From assembly GCA_001887945.1 (NCBI GenBank), contig LDOQ01000168.1:1-64000 (forward strand): a stretch of 64,000 nucleotides of DNA, in the 5' to 3' direction. Positions 10,595 to 20,377 of the stretch are shown here, piece after piece. Position 1 is the first letter of the stretch. Every line of letters starts with the position of its first letter. Made by a program: the position numbers and the translations under genes. The notes under the pieces were generated by a model. That model ran no database searches, was not told the DNA's origin, and worked only from the letters and a program-made list of their open reading frames with translations. Origin of the DNA: Spraguea lophii. Its lineage: Eukaryota; Microsporidia; Spragueidae.

Positions 10595-11422
10595 ATGAAA
10601 TTGCATGTTTATTCTGTTTTATATTTTATCATAAGAATACGTACGTATACATACCTGAATAATTTAGAATGTGGCGATCTTTCAACATATTTGGATACTG
10701 CTCTTAGACCCGAAATGATTCCATTGCCTCCGGATATACCAACATATAATTATAGTTCAAGTCCTCCTCCAAGTACAATCCAACCTGTTAATAATCCACA
10801 ATATCAATATTATAAATATCCTTCACAGTATGTGCCATCTCCTGTAATTACACCATCTATACCCGTTGTAAATAATAAACCTCCAGTAAATTCATCGTTG
10901 ACAGATATAAGCAAATTGGCTGGTTCATTAAGTGGGTTAATATCATATTATACACCACCAAAATGTAAATCTACTAATAGTTGTATAAATTTTGGAAACG
11001 CTCAGGTGCCTGGAAACAATGTGTATATCAATCCATGTACAAATATCAAAGACGTAAATGGATATAAATCGTGTATAGGTAATTCTATAACCTCTTTAAA
11101 ATCTAATATCGATAAATGTAGAAAAGTATTGGGAGAGGTAGATGCCTGTTGTGGACACGATAAATGCTTAGAAATGTTAAAATCTCCTAAGCCTAAGCCT
11201 ATGCAAATAGATGATGCCACAATAAAAAAGATATCAGATTCTATAGTAAATAATGGGATAATAGATAATCTTCTTGCAAGATTAAAACAATTGATAGAAC
11301 AAGAAAAAAGAAATAAATTATTAGCTGGAAGACCAGTGAGAAGCCAACAACCTATAAATTGTTCAAAAAATTATCAACAACGAAATACTTCTCAACAGAA
11401 CAATAGAAATACCAGTAAATAA
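10595..11422 (+). CDS. secreted proline-rich, cysteine-containing protein; polar tube or spore wall candidate
   Basis: The 275-aa protein has a hydrophobic N-terminus (VYSVLYFII, residues 5-13) that could be a signal peptide, then a Pro/Tyr/Asn-rich part (about 35-105). A Cys-bearing part follows (ten Cys in all, including DACCGHDKC near 187) with a basic, Lys-rich stretch and a Gln/Asn-rich tail. The size (about 275 aa), Lys content and Cys number recall microsporidian polar tube protein 2, but I cannot align it with confidence and make no gene assignment. Unlike most genes here there is no CCC box just before the ATG, so the start is less certain. Confidence 0.7.
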   Translation: MKLHVYSVLYFIIRIRTYTYLNNLECGDLSTYLDTALRPEMIPLPPDIPTYNYSSSPPPSTIQPVNNPQYQYYKYPSQYVPSPVITPSIPVVNNKPPVNSSLTDISKLAGSLSGLISYYTPPKCKSTNSCINFGNAQVPGNNVYINPCTNIKDVNGYKSCIGNSITSLKSNIDKCRKVLGEVDACCGHDKCLEMLKSPKPKPMQIDDATIKKISDSIVNNGIIDNLLARLKQLIEQEKRNKLLAGRPVRSQQPINCSKNYQQRNTSQQNNRNTSK

Positions 11423-11454
11423 AAATTTATAATATAATACTTCTTTTAAAACCC

Positions 11455-11823
11455 ATGTCCCGTTATTTCTGTGATACTTGCAAGAAATTTATATTTAACA
11501 GTAATTTAGAGGGTAGGAAAACACATTTAAACGGCCAAAAACATATTTACAATAGAAGAAAACATTTTCTTAATATAATAAATAATGAAAAATATAAAGA
11601 AGAGATAGAATGGATAAAAAGAATAACAAAAGGAAATGAAATGATAATGACAACAAAAAAAGAAAGAGAATATTCTCTACCTCCGATACAAATAGATAAA
11701 ATTATAATTCCTAAGCAACCAGAGAATTTTAAGTTACCAAAAAATTTTGATTATAAAAATATTTTAAATTATCCGAAAGAAAAAGATAAAATAGAAAGAA
11801 TGTTTTGTAAAAATAATATTTAA
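11455..11823 (+). CDS. U1-type C2H2 zinc finger protein (U1-C or ZMAT5-like)
   Basis: The 122-aa protein begins MSRYFCDTCKKF, with Cys6 and Cys9 followed by a His pair (KTHLNGQKH). This fits the matrin/U1-C zinc finger C-x2-C-x(n)-H-x5-H located at the extreme N-terminus, as in U1 snRNP protein C and in U11/U12 ZMAT5. The remainder is basic, with a Pro-rich LPPIQ stretch. The finger suggests a role in pre-mRNA splicing. U1-C has a similar size but normally a Pro/Met-rich tail, which is not obvious here. The start follows CCC directly (11452-11454), only 32 bp after the previous gene. Confidence 0.75.
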   Translation: MSRYFCDTCKKFIFNSNLEGRKTHLNGQKHIYNRRKHFLNIINNEKYKEEIEWIKRITKGNEMIMTTKKEREYSLPPIQIDKIIIPKQPENFKLPKNFDYKNILNYPKEKDKIERMFCKNNI

Positions 11824-11951
11824 TTGAAATGGTTTAAATATTAATAAAATATTTTTGTATTATAAAAATATATAAATTTTATTTTTAAAATGAATATTCA
11901 TAATTTTTTTTCTTGGAATAAAATATTCAACAAATTTTTACTTTTTATCCC

Positions 11952-14900
11952 ATGTCTAAGAATAATATTTTGATAAAATCTTTTTTTGAATACAAAATGC
12001 TGGCTAGACAACATATAGATTCATTCAACTATTTTATTAACCATGACCTTCAAAATATTCTCGAGGCTAATAAATATGTAGAATCTGATATCGATCCTTC
12101 TTTTTATATAAAATATTTAAATATAAGAGTAACTAGTCCTACGGTGGAAGAAAATATGTTATCATATCCTATATATCCACATGAGTGTAGATTAAGAGAT
12201 TTTAATTATTCTGGTAATGTATATGTTGATGTAGAATACACAGTCAATAAAGAAGTTGCTGTGAAAAATAATATTTTATTATGTAAAATACCTATAATGT
12301 TAAGAAGTGAAAAATGTTACTTATCAAAAGATGAGGTTAAAAGTGAATGTGAATTGGATACTGGTGGATATTTTGTAGTCAAGGGTGTAGAAAAGGTTGT
12401 TATGATGCAAGAACAATTGTCTAAAAATAGAATTATTATTGATGTAGATTCTAAAGGGAATCTTGTATCTTCTGTAACGAGTTCTACATATGATAAAAAG
12501 AGTAAGACGACTATTATGATGAAAAATAATGTATTATATGTTAAACATAATACATTTGTAGAAGATATACCATTTTGGATTGTTGTTAAAGCGTTAGGAA
12601 TTCTATCTGATGTTGAAATAATATCTTTTATCGGGGAAGAAATTGAAATTTTAAACTTTTTATCTCAGACTGTAGAAGAATCGGTAAAACAGAAAATAAA
12701 AGGAGAAAAAGATGCATTATTATTTATTTCTAAGAGGATGATACTAGATACCAATATGGAAGATTGTAAATCTGTTTTAAATGATGTTTTATTACCAAAT
12801 ATTGTTTCTGTAGGGTGTCCTAATCGTAAAAGAGCTATTTATTTGGGGATTATGGCCAGAAGACTTATACAAGCACATTTGGGTATTTTTGAAAAGGATG
12901 ATAGAGATTTTGTGGGTAATAAAAGATATGAGCTTGCGGGACAACTTCTTTCTCTGTTATTTGAAGATCAATTTAAAAAATATAATTCAGATTTAAAAAA
13001 ATCTATAGATAAGATTCTAACAAAAAATTCTAGAGCTCAACAATTTGATGCTTTGCTTTATATGAATTTACAATCTAATTTAATTACTGTTGCATTTTCT
13101 AGAGCAATATCCACTGGAAATTGGAATCTTAAAAGATTTAAAATGGAAAGAAGTGGTGTATCCCATGTGCTTTCTAGATTGTCGTATACTTCTGCTCTAG
13201 GAATGGTTACAAGGGTTTGTTCACAGTTTGAAAAGAATATGAAGACTTCTGGACCAAGAGCCCTCAATACATCTTCTTGGGGATTGTTATGTCCTAATGA
13301 CACTCCTGAAGGAGAATCATGTGGTTTAATAAAAAGTTTGGCATTAATGGCAGAAATTACAACTGATGAAGTTGAAGAGAAAAAATTAAATATGATTGAA
13401 AATGTTTTGTATGACATAGGAATGATAAATATAGAGACTGCTAATTGTAATATATATTCAAAAGATACATATCTTGTTTTTCATAATGGTTCTATCTTGG
13501 GTGTTACTAAGAATACAGATTTTATGATACAAACACTGAGGAAAATGAGAAGAAGTGGAGAAATAAGTAAATTTATTTCTATAGATAAAAACGATAAGAA
13601 TAAAAGTATTTATATATCAAGTGATGGTGGTAGAATTTGTAGACCATTACTTATCGTAAAAGATAAAAAGTTGCTGATAGAAGAAGAAGATTATGAGTTT
13701 TTAAAAAATAAATATAAAAATTTGGAAGATCTTTACTGTGAAGGGAAATTAGAGTTTTTAGATGCGAATGAGAGTAAAAGTTGTCTTATAGCTTTAAATG
13801 AATCTGAGATTACAGAAAATACAACACATATGGAAATTGAGCCTTATACTATTTTAGGATATGTAGCAGGTATAATTCCTTTTCCTCATCATAATCAATC
13901 GCCTAGAAATACGTATCAATGCGCTATGGGTAAACAGGCAATGGGTATTATAAGTTATAATCAGAATAATAGATTTGATACACAGTTAAACACTTTGGTT
14001 TATGCTCAGCGACCTTTAGTTTCTACGGAAACAACAAAGATAGTAAATTTCGATAAACTTCCAGCAGGACAAAATGCTATGATAGCGGTAATGTCATATT
14101 CTGGATATGATATTGAAGATGCAATAATTTTGAATAAAGCATCAGTAGAAAGAGGTTTTGGACGATGCTCTATTTTTAAGACTACTAGTGTGTCACTTAA
14201 AAAATATTCTACAGGGTTTACAGATACGCTGTTACCAGGAGATAATACTTACAAATTTAAATGTTTAGATTCAGATGGAGTTATAAAACCTGGAGAGAAG
14301 GTAAAACAAAACCAAATTTTGGCAAATAAACATATACCTACAGAGAATTATGGAGAATATAAACCATCAAGAGAAGTATTTAAGGGTGCAGAAGCCATTG
14401 TAGATAAGGTATTAGTTACAAGATCAGGAGACGATAAAATTTTAATAAAAATATTGCTTAGAGAAACTAGAATCCCAGAGGTTGGTGATAAATTTAGTAG
14501 TAGACATGGTCAAAAAGGTGTTGTAGGATTAATAGCCAATCCAGAAAATATGCCATTTACTGAAGATGGAATAGTACCCGATCTTATAATGAATCCTCAT
14601 GGTTTTCCATCAAGAATGACAGTCGGAAAAATTTTAGAACTTATTAATGGAAAGGCTGCATTGTTTAAAGGAATTCAAGATGCTACCGCATTTGCTGAAA
14701 ATAAAACAGAATCAATATGTAATATTTTAAGAGAAAATGGATATAATTATTCTGGCAAGGATGTATTAATTGATGGAATAACTGGGGAAGTAATGAAAGT
14801 GTATGTATTCTTTGGTCCTGTATTTTATCAAAAATTAAAGCATATGGTTGCTGATAAAATCCACGCAAGAGCCAGGGGAAAACGAACCATGCTTACCAGA

Positions 14901-15188
14901 CAACCAACGGAAGGTAGATGCAGAGAAGGTGGTCTTAGATTAGGGGAGATGGAAAGAGATTGTCTTGTAGGATATGGAGCATCTAATTTACTAAAAGAGC
15001 GATTATTGTATTCTTCTGATATATTTGAAACATTCATATGTGGACAATGTGGAATACTGGCCTCTGAAAATCTTTGTTCTTTGTGTAAGAAAGGAAATAA
15101 TATAAAGGTAAAAATACCATATGCATTTAAATTATTATTACAAGAATTGATGTCTATGAATATATACCCAAAACTAGAATTCAAGTAA
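11952..15188 (+). CDS. RPC2: DNA-directed RNA polymerase III second-largest subunit
   Basis: This 1078-aa protein is the beta-like subunit of RNA polymerase III, which transcribes tRNA and 5S genes. Visible hallmarks are PIMLRSEKCYL and GGYFVVKGVEKVVMMQEQLSKNR in the protrusion region, LNTSSWGLLCPNDTPEGE in the fork, GYDIEDAIILNKASVERG in the hybrid-binding domain, GDKFSSRHGQKGVVG around residue 845, and a C-terminal zinc site with Cys1030, Cys1033, Cys1042 and Cys1045 before a short tail. The insertion pattern and QEQLSKNR favour Pol III over Pol I or II. Length is close to the fungal subunit (about 1150). The ATG follows CCC (11949-11951) without a gap. It would be part of the enzyme that transcribes the SINEs in this window. 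Confidence 0.96.
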   Translation: MSKNNILIKSFFEYKMLARQHIDSFNYFINHDLQNILEANKYVESDIDPSFYIKYLNIRVTSPTVEENMLSYPIYPHECRLRDFNYSGNVYVDVEYTVNKEVAVKNNILLCKIPIMLRSEKCYLSKDEVKSECELDTGGYFVVKGVEKVVMMQEQLSKNRIIIDVDSKGNLVSSVTSSTYDKKSKTTIMMKNNVLYVKHNTFVEDIPFWIVVKALGILSDVEIISFIGEEIEILNFLSQTVEESVKQKIKGEKDALLFISKRMILDTNMEDCKSVLNDVLLPNIVSVGCPNRKRAIYLGIMARRLIQAHLGIFEKDDRDFVGNKRYELAGQLLSLLFEDQFKKYNSDLKKSIDKILTKNSRAQQFDALLYMNLQSNLITVAFSRAISTGNWNLKRFKMERSGVSHVLSRLSYTSALGMVTRVCSQFEKNMKTSGPRALNTSSWGLLCPNDTPEGESCGLIKSLALMAEITTDEVEEKKLNMIENVLYDIGMINIETANCNIYSKDTYLVFHNGSILGVTKNTDFMIQTLRKMRRSGEISKFISIDKNDKNKSIYISSDGGRICRPLLIVKDKKLLIEEEDYEFLKNKYKNLEDLYCEGKLEFLDANESKSCLIALNESEITENTTHMEIEPYTILGYVAGIIPFPHHNQSPRNTYQCAMGKQAMGIISYNQNNRFDTQLNTLVYAQRPLVSTETTKIVNFDKLPAGQNAMIAVMSYSGYDIEDAIILNKASVERGFGRCSIFKTTSVSLKKYSTGFTDTLLPGDNTYKFKCLDSDGVIKPGEKVKQNQILANKHIPTENYGEYKPSREVFKGAEAIVDKVLVTRSGDDKILIKILLRETRIPEVGDKFSSRHGQKGVVGLIANPENMPFTEDGIVPDLIMNPHGFPSRMTVGKILELINGKAALFKGIQDATAFAENKTESICNILRENGYNYSGKDVLIDGITGEVMKVYVFFGPVFYQKLKHMVADKIHARARGKRTMLTRQPTEGRCREGGLRLGEMERDCLVGYGASNLLKERLLYSSDIFETFICGQCGILASENLCSLCKKGNNIKVKIPYAFKLLLQELMSMNIYPKLEFK

Positions 15189-15784
15189 TAAATCTAATTA
15201 TTGATGAAATAAATTTTATTTTTAGTTGAACTTTTTTCTTAAAACTCTAAAAATTACCTTAAAATAAATTTATAATTGATTTATAATAAATATTTATTTA
15301 AAAAAATATATCAATAAGAATGAATTTATAATAAATATTATATACACAATATTTCATGTCATGATAACAGTTATGTTGACCGCTCATTTCTAAAAGGAAT
15401 ATCTTTTTTTTCAAAAGATACTCATACTCTTAAATCAGAATTCCCATAAAATTTTTTCCTCGTATGATATGTTCTCACATCTGAAATATGATATTCATAA
15501 ACATAAAAATCTTATTTTATAAAAAAATGTTAAAATGATTGGTAGAAAATCTATAAAAATATCGAGTTATTTTATATTCAACAATAAAAATTTTTAATTT
15601 ACCTAATTATTTGTTCTAGTTGATAAATAGAAAAAATTTCTTATGTGAAACATTTCGTTTAGTAATGAGGAGATTTTAAAACTGTATTTTCAACATTTTT
15701 TTTTAAATAACACAATAATTATTATCTAAATGTTTCGACTAGTTATGACTTATAATAATTGAAACCGTTGCCAATTTACAATAT
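15189..15784. other. gene-free AT-rich stretch
   Basis: Downstream of RPC2 there is no convincing frame, RNA or repeat until the SINE relic. Confidence 0.4.
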
Positions 15785-16073
15785 AAGTAATTAGTTGGTT
15801 CATTATATATATACATTAATTTCACCTTACCTTATACAGTCATTGGTGTATTGGGATTTTACATATGATGCAATCATTATTCTATTCGATTAATATAATT
15901 TTAACCTTATTATTTACACAGTGGGGACGGTATCAAATTATATTATTTAACCACATTTCTATTTTTTATCTTTTATAGTTTTATTATTTTGAAAAGTTTT
16001 ATATATACCAGGATTCGAACTCGTCAGGTTTGGAAATTAATTATTATTTCACAACTATTGAGCCAGGCAGAAA
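15785..16073 (-). mobile_element. old SINE copy, decayed
   Basis: It aligns by eye with the minus-strand young copies from the GCATTAACCTCATCTTACC block (here CATTAATTTCACCTTACC, near 15814) to the tRNA-like head. Box B is degenerate (ATTCGAACTC near 16013) and box A reads TGGCTCAATAG. Much of the middle has turned to A/T. The head ends only about 28 bp before the start codon at 16102. Confidence 0.7.
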
Positions 16074-16098
16074 TAATATATTTTACTTAAATTTTTCA

Positions 16099-16101
16099 CC
16101 C
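16099..16101 (+). promoter_or_regulatory. CCC start-adjacent motif
   Basis: CCC abuts ATG 16102. This chooses that ATG over an upstream TTG at 16030, which lies inside the SINE relic, and makes both 212-aa paralogues equally long. Confidence 0.65.
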
Positions 16102-16740
16102 ATGAAAAATATTATTATTTTTGTTTTATTTTTTCCATTTCGGTTTTCTGCTCTTTCAGAGACCAAAGAATATTTTACAGAAAGAGTGAAATTAATCACA
16201 GCAAATAATTCATTAAATAATTTAATAGAAATAATGATGAATATTTCTTATAATATAGAAAATGATTATTTAAATGGTTACGATAAAGATAAATTAAAAA
16301 CAATAAAAGATAATTTGGCAGATACAGCTACAAATTACGGGCCAGGGTTAAAATCTGTATTTGGATCTTTGTTAGGAATAGAATACGGAGCTTTTCTTAG
16401 CAATCAAGATTATAAAGATTTACAAGAAATTGTAACTTTTCTTTCAGATAAATTATTAAGGAAAGTATCAGATTGTGAAAATTTTAAATTTATAAAAGAG
16501 GAACTTAACGTAAAAAATAAGTTATTAGGATATAGGTTATTACATAAAATTAATTATATATATGAAAATATTGAAAATTTGGAGAATAATGAAATAGTTG
16601 AAGTTTATTATAATATAGTATGTTCTTATACAATGATAAAAAATGCAAATCGAGTAATGAAGATATACACATATATATTTGCTACGTTAATTTCTTTAGT
16701 ATTTGCAACAATAACAATTAAAAACTTTAAAAAAAAATAA
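16102..16740 (+). CDS. secreted/membrane protein, paralogue A of tandem pair
   Basis: A 212-aa protein of unknown function. Residues 1-17 (MKNIIIFVLFFPFRFSA) form a signal peptide. The middle is mostly helical and polar with one Asn-glycosylation-like site (NIS), a YGPGL turn near residue 80 and two Cys. A C-terminal membrane segment (about 190-206) ends in a basic NFKKK tail. The topology is that of a type I surface protein, or a soluble protein held in the ER by the KK tail. It is about two-thirds identical by eye to the protein at 18649. The 3' flank (about 50 bp) is also shared, so the pair arose by tandem duplication. Confidence 0.85.
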   Translation: MKNIIIFVLFFPFRFSALSETKEYFTERVKLITANNSLNNLIEIMMNISYNIENDYLNGYDKDKLKTIKDNLADTATNYGPGLKSVFGSLLGIEYGAFLSNQDYKDLQEIVTFLSDKLLRKVSDCENFKFIKEELNVKNKLLGYRLLHKINYIYENIENLENNEIVEVYYNIVCSYTMIKNANRVMKIYTYIFATLISLVFATITIKNFKKK

Positions 16741-16908
16741 ATTTTGAATTATACTAAAAAATAATATAGTGATTACGTGTTTAACAAAATAACTACATTT
16801 TTAACGTTCCGAACAATAGGTATTGCTTTGAATAAATGCTTATAATTATATATCATACTCTGGTTCATGAACGAGATAACGCCAAACTTGACTGTGGTAA
16901 GAAAAAAC
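16741..16908. other. spacer with duplicated 3' flank
   Basis: The first 50 or so bases are nearly the same as those after the paralogue at 18649-19287. The rest is AT-rich. Confidence 0.5.
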
Positions 16909-17330
16909 AAGTCCGTTTACTTGAGTGGTAATGGGACGATGCCAAAATCCAAACTTGGAAAGTACGACCTTCACCTAGACGAATTTTTAAAACAAAAAAA
17001 ATAAGCACAATAAACTTAATTGGTGAGGATTTGATAATATAACATTAGTTATGCTTTGTATAACTACCCTGTTACTAGATTAAAGTGACGTCTGTTGGTG
17101 TAATTGCAATCTTTGTATTTATTTGTGACCCAGTCAATATTATGTCAAGAAAGCGGATAAGAATTTTTAAAAAGCCGAGGTAACGATATGTATTATACTA
17201 AAAAGCCTAATGATCTGGTGCATATCCGTAACGGAATTAATTATATAAATTTAAATGTACTTTAGAAACAAAAGATCATAAATTACGGTAGGTTAGGAAA
17301 TTTCGATAAATAAATGTTTCAGTAAAAAAT
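16909..17330 (+). mobile_element. old SINE copy, opposite orientation
   Basis: This copy reads on the plus strand. The head starts AAGTCCGTTT and keeps TGAGTGG as a box A remnant, and box B is changed (GTACGACCTTC). The body blocks TATGTCAAGAAAGCGG and GATCATAAATTACGG and the end GATAAATAAATGTTTCA, with an A-rich tail, are all recognisable. Most differences from the young copies are C to T or G to A. I could not find a target-site duplication. Confidence 0.75.
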
Positions 17331-17920
17331 GTATTATCCTTTTTTAACTAGGTTATTTGGTTAAAAAGTTCCTTAGTAGTACATTTTTTTACGATCAAAT
17401 ATAAAGATTAACAATTTATAAAAGAAAAATAATTATTGCTCAATACTTTTTATTATTATTTATTGTTTTTTTTATTTTTCAAACCTTATTTATATTTATG
17501 AATACCTCGATTAAGAAGGAAACGACCTTTTAAACAGTTAGAATTATAATTAAATAAAACACGAGTAATATATTCTATAAATTTTCTGGAATATTATCAT
17601 ATATATATTGATTTAACTGTACCACTTGAAGTATTAGAAAAACTCATTAATATTTATTTAATTATTTTTTTATGTTAAAAAGATTTCCTCAAAATATAAT
17701 CACATATTATATATGTTATACAGAAATAGAAAAATTCTTTATAAAATTCTATTCCTTTAAAAACAAAAAAAAAATATAAAATAATGTTTTTAAATAAAAT
17801 TTAATACATTTTTTCAGTGACTTTTTTAATGCTTCTTTAGTAATATACAAGATTTTATTTGACAATTTTTATTATTATTTTTTGTAATTGAGAATATCCG
17901 CTGCTTCCTTTTATATAAAT
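17331..17920. other. gene-free AT-rich stretch
   Basis: Homopolymer-rich DNA between two inward-facing SINE 3' ends. Nothing else is visible. Confidence 0.4.
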
Positions 17921-18368
17921 TTATTTTTTTAAATGAAACTTTTGTTTATCGAAGTTTCCTGAAAGATTGTAGCCTACCGTAGTATATAATATTCGGTTCC
18001 CAAAGTACATTTAAACTTATACCAAATTATTTCGCTATAAATATATCTTGACCTACATTATGCTCCAGATCGTTAAAGTTTTGAATGTAATACATATCAC
18101 TACCTCGGTTTTTTATAAATTCTTAATCTCTTCCTTGACATAATATTGACAGAGTCGCAAATCAATACGGAGATTACAAACTGCATTTGATAGACATTAC
18201 TTTAACCTAGCAGTGATATAGTTATACAAGGCATAGCTAATGTTATGTTATCGAACCCTCATTCCACTACTTTTTCTTCTTTTTGTTTTTGAAATTCTTC
18301 TAGATGAGAGATTCGAATCCATTAGATTTGAAATTTGATTATCATCCCATGAACATTGGAATACTATT
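17921..18368 (-). mobile_element. old SINE copy, nearly full length
   Basis: It aligns with the young copies along almost the whole length: the GAAACTTTTGTTTATCGAAG end, GTAGCCTACCGTAG, ACCTACATTATGCTCCAGA, GTCGCAAATCAATACGG, ACCCTCATTCCACTAC, then TAGATGAGAGATTCGAATCC (box B preserved, GGATTCGAATC) and a decayed box A region. The great majority of changes are C to T or G to A. It lies upstream of the second 212-aa paralogue. Confidence 0.85.
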
Positions 18369-18648
18369 ATATAAATTTATAATATTTTTGAATTTCAATT
18401 AATGGAAATTGTGAATCTCTTTTTTGTCTTTAAAATAAATAAAATAGATATAATTTTTTTATCCGATTTTTTTGATAAGAAAATATATAATTTTCCAATT
18501 GTATTATAAAGAAACAAAAACAAATATAAACACATCACAACATTACAAGAAATTTATGTTTTAATGATATTTTTTTGATCTAATTAATCAATGTAATTTT
18601 TTATATAAAATGATAATAAATATTTCTATAATTTAATTATCTCTCCAC
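18369..18648. other. AT-rich upstream region of paralogue B
   Basis: No further element is visible. A short CC-containing word (CTCCAC) sits before the ATG at 18649. Confidence 0.4.
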
Positions 18649-19287
18649 ATGAAAATTATTGGTGTTTTTGTTTTGTTCCTTCCATTCATGTTTTCCGCTC
18701 TTCCCAAGACCGAAAATTATTTCGTAGAAAGAATAAATTTACTCACGACAAATAATTCATTAAATAATTTAATAGAAATAATGATGAATATTTCTTATAG
18801 TGTAGAAAATGATGATTTAAATGATTACGATAAAAATACATTAAAAACAATAAAAGATAAGTTGGCAAACACAATGGCAAATTACGGTCCAGGGGTAATT
18901 TCTACATTCGGGTCGTTATTGAGAATGGAATACAAAGTTTTTCTTAGTAGCCAAGATCATAACGATTTACGAAAGATTGTAACTTTTCTTTCGGATAAAC
19001 TGTTAAAAAAAGTATCAAATTTTAAAAGTTTGGACTTTGTAAAGGAAGAAGTTAATGTAAAAAATACATTATTAGGATATAGACTATTACATAAGATTAA
19101 TTATATATATGAGAATCTTGAAAATTTAAAAAATAATAAAGTAGTTGAGGTTTATCATAATACAGTATGTTCTTATACTCGGATGCAAAACGCAAATCGA
19201 GCAATGAAGGTATATACATGTATATTTGTTGCATTGATTTCTTTAATATTTGCAGCTATAACAATTAAATACGTTAGAAAAAAATAA
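18649..19287 (+). CDS. secreted/membrane protein, paralogue B of tandem pair
   Basis: At 212 aa it has the same length and design as the protein at 16102: signal peptide MKIIGVFVLFLPFMFSA, a helical polar middle with NIS and YGPGV near residue 80, a C-terminal membrane segment and a YVRKK tail. The function is unknown. Both copies are intact, which suggests both are used. The duplication unit is about 2.55 kb and each copy has a minus-strand SINE relic upstream. Secreted duplicated families of this kind in microsporidia are often host-facing, but nothing here shows that directly. Confidence 0.85.
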   Translation: MKIIGVFVLFLPFMFSALPKTENYFVERINLLTTNNSLNNLIEIMMNISYSVENDDLNDYDKNTLKTIKDKLANTMANYGPGVISTFGSLLRMEYKVFLSSQDHNDLRKIVTFLSDKLLKKVSNFKSLDFVKEEVNVKNTLLGYRLLHKINYIYENLENLKNNKVVEVYHNTVCSYTRMQNANRAMKVYTCIFVALISLIFAAITIKYVRKK

Positions 19288-19764
19288 ATTTTGAATTATA
19301 CTGAAAAATAATATAGTAATTACGTATAATTGTTTTATAATAACCTTTATTTGGATTATTTGTTTATATCTGTTTTTCTTATTCGTATTACTTCTTGTTA
19401 ATATTCTTAAAGAAATTTTATTTAGTAATATTTTTTATCGTAGAATATCGGGTTTTACAATTTTATATCAATAATAAAGATTATGATATTTATCTTTTGA
19501 AACATATATATCTATTATTTACTTAGCAAATTCATAATTGCAATGTTTAATTTCAAAAACCGTATTATATTTTAATGTATTAAATTAATTATTTTATTTA
19601 TATGCGGTAAAATGGCGATCGTTCTTTAACTAGAATTACTTAATACATACTTTTAATTATTTCTCAAACAATCCCATTGGTGTAAAGATATTAAAAGTAA
19701 CAGAAGATTCGTACAATTTTCTTTATTATGGATATGATTTGATTTCAACTGAACTCCTAATTCG
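19288..19764. other. gene-free AT-rich stretch
   Basis: It begins with the duplicated 3' flank of paralogue B. Beyond this nothing is recognisable. Confidence 0.4.
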
Positions 19765-20220
19765 ATTTTTTTCGTTCAAATAATACTTTAATTATTATCA
19801 AAGTATCCCATCCAATTGCGGTTCATCATAATTTAAAATTGTTAGTCTCTTGCATGAATAATTTGTACTATTTGGTTTAGTTATATATATACACATTAAC
19901 TTTATTTTATTATCCAGAAAAGGATGTGTGTACAATGCGATCATCACCATATCATATTTATACAGTTGTAACTTCCTTCTTAATATAATATTTGGTGAGC
20001 CACTAATCAATGCAGATATTATAATTACATTGGATAAGGATTATTCCAATGTCCAGCATACAAAGCATAGATAAACTTACGCTGTAAAATCACCACATAT
20101 TCAATTCTCTTTTACCCTTTTATTTTTTTGTTTTAAAATTTTTTATGGATGAAAGATTCGAGCTTCGCCAAATTTAAATTTAGTTCTTACTCGCACAATT
20201 ATCGATTTAAGCAGGCCTAT
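19765..20220 (-). mobile_element. old SINE copy, heavily decayed
   Basis: Blocks in the right order for the minus-strand element are TTATTATCAAAGTATCC, CCAATTGCGGTTCATCAT, TACACATTAACTTTATTTTATTA, GCCACTAATCAATGCAGAT, CATACAAAGCATAG, then ATGGATGAAAGATTCGAGC (box B remnant) and CGATTTAAGCAGGC (head). The whole length is represented but the GC-rich body has mostly become A/T. Confidence 0.7.
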
Positions 20221-20377
20221 TGTCTAAATAATAATTATTTATTTGTATTTGAAATTACATTATATTTTATTGTGTTTGTCCTTTTTTCAAAAATTCTTTA
20301 ACTAAATTTCTGTCCTGTAATTAAAATCATAAAGAGTGTACATACATTTTATTTTAAATATATTTTTATAAGAAAAT

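Noticed and set aside
13058..13417. 119-aa minus-strand frame inside RPC2
   Set aside because: Shadow of the conserved fork region of RPC2.
16030..16101. Extended N-terminus of the first 212-aa paralogue
   Set aside because: It would start at a TTG in SINE sequence and destroy the signal peptide position. The ATG at 16102 has CCC directly before it and matches the paralogue.
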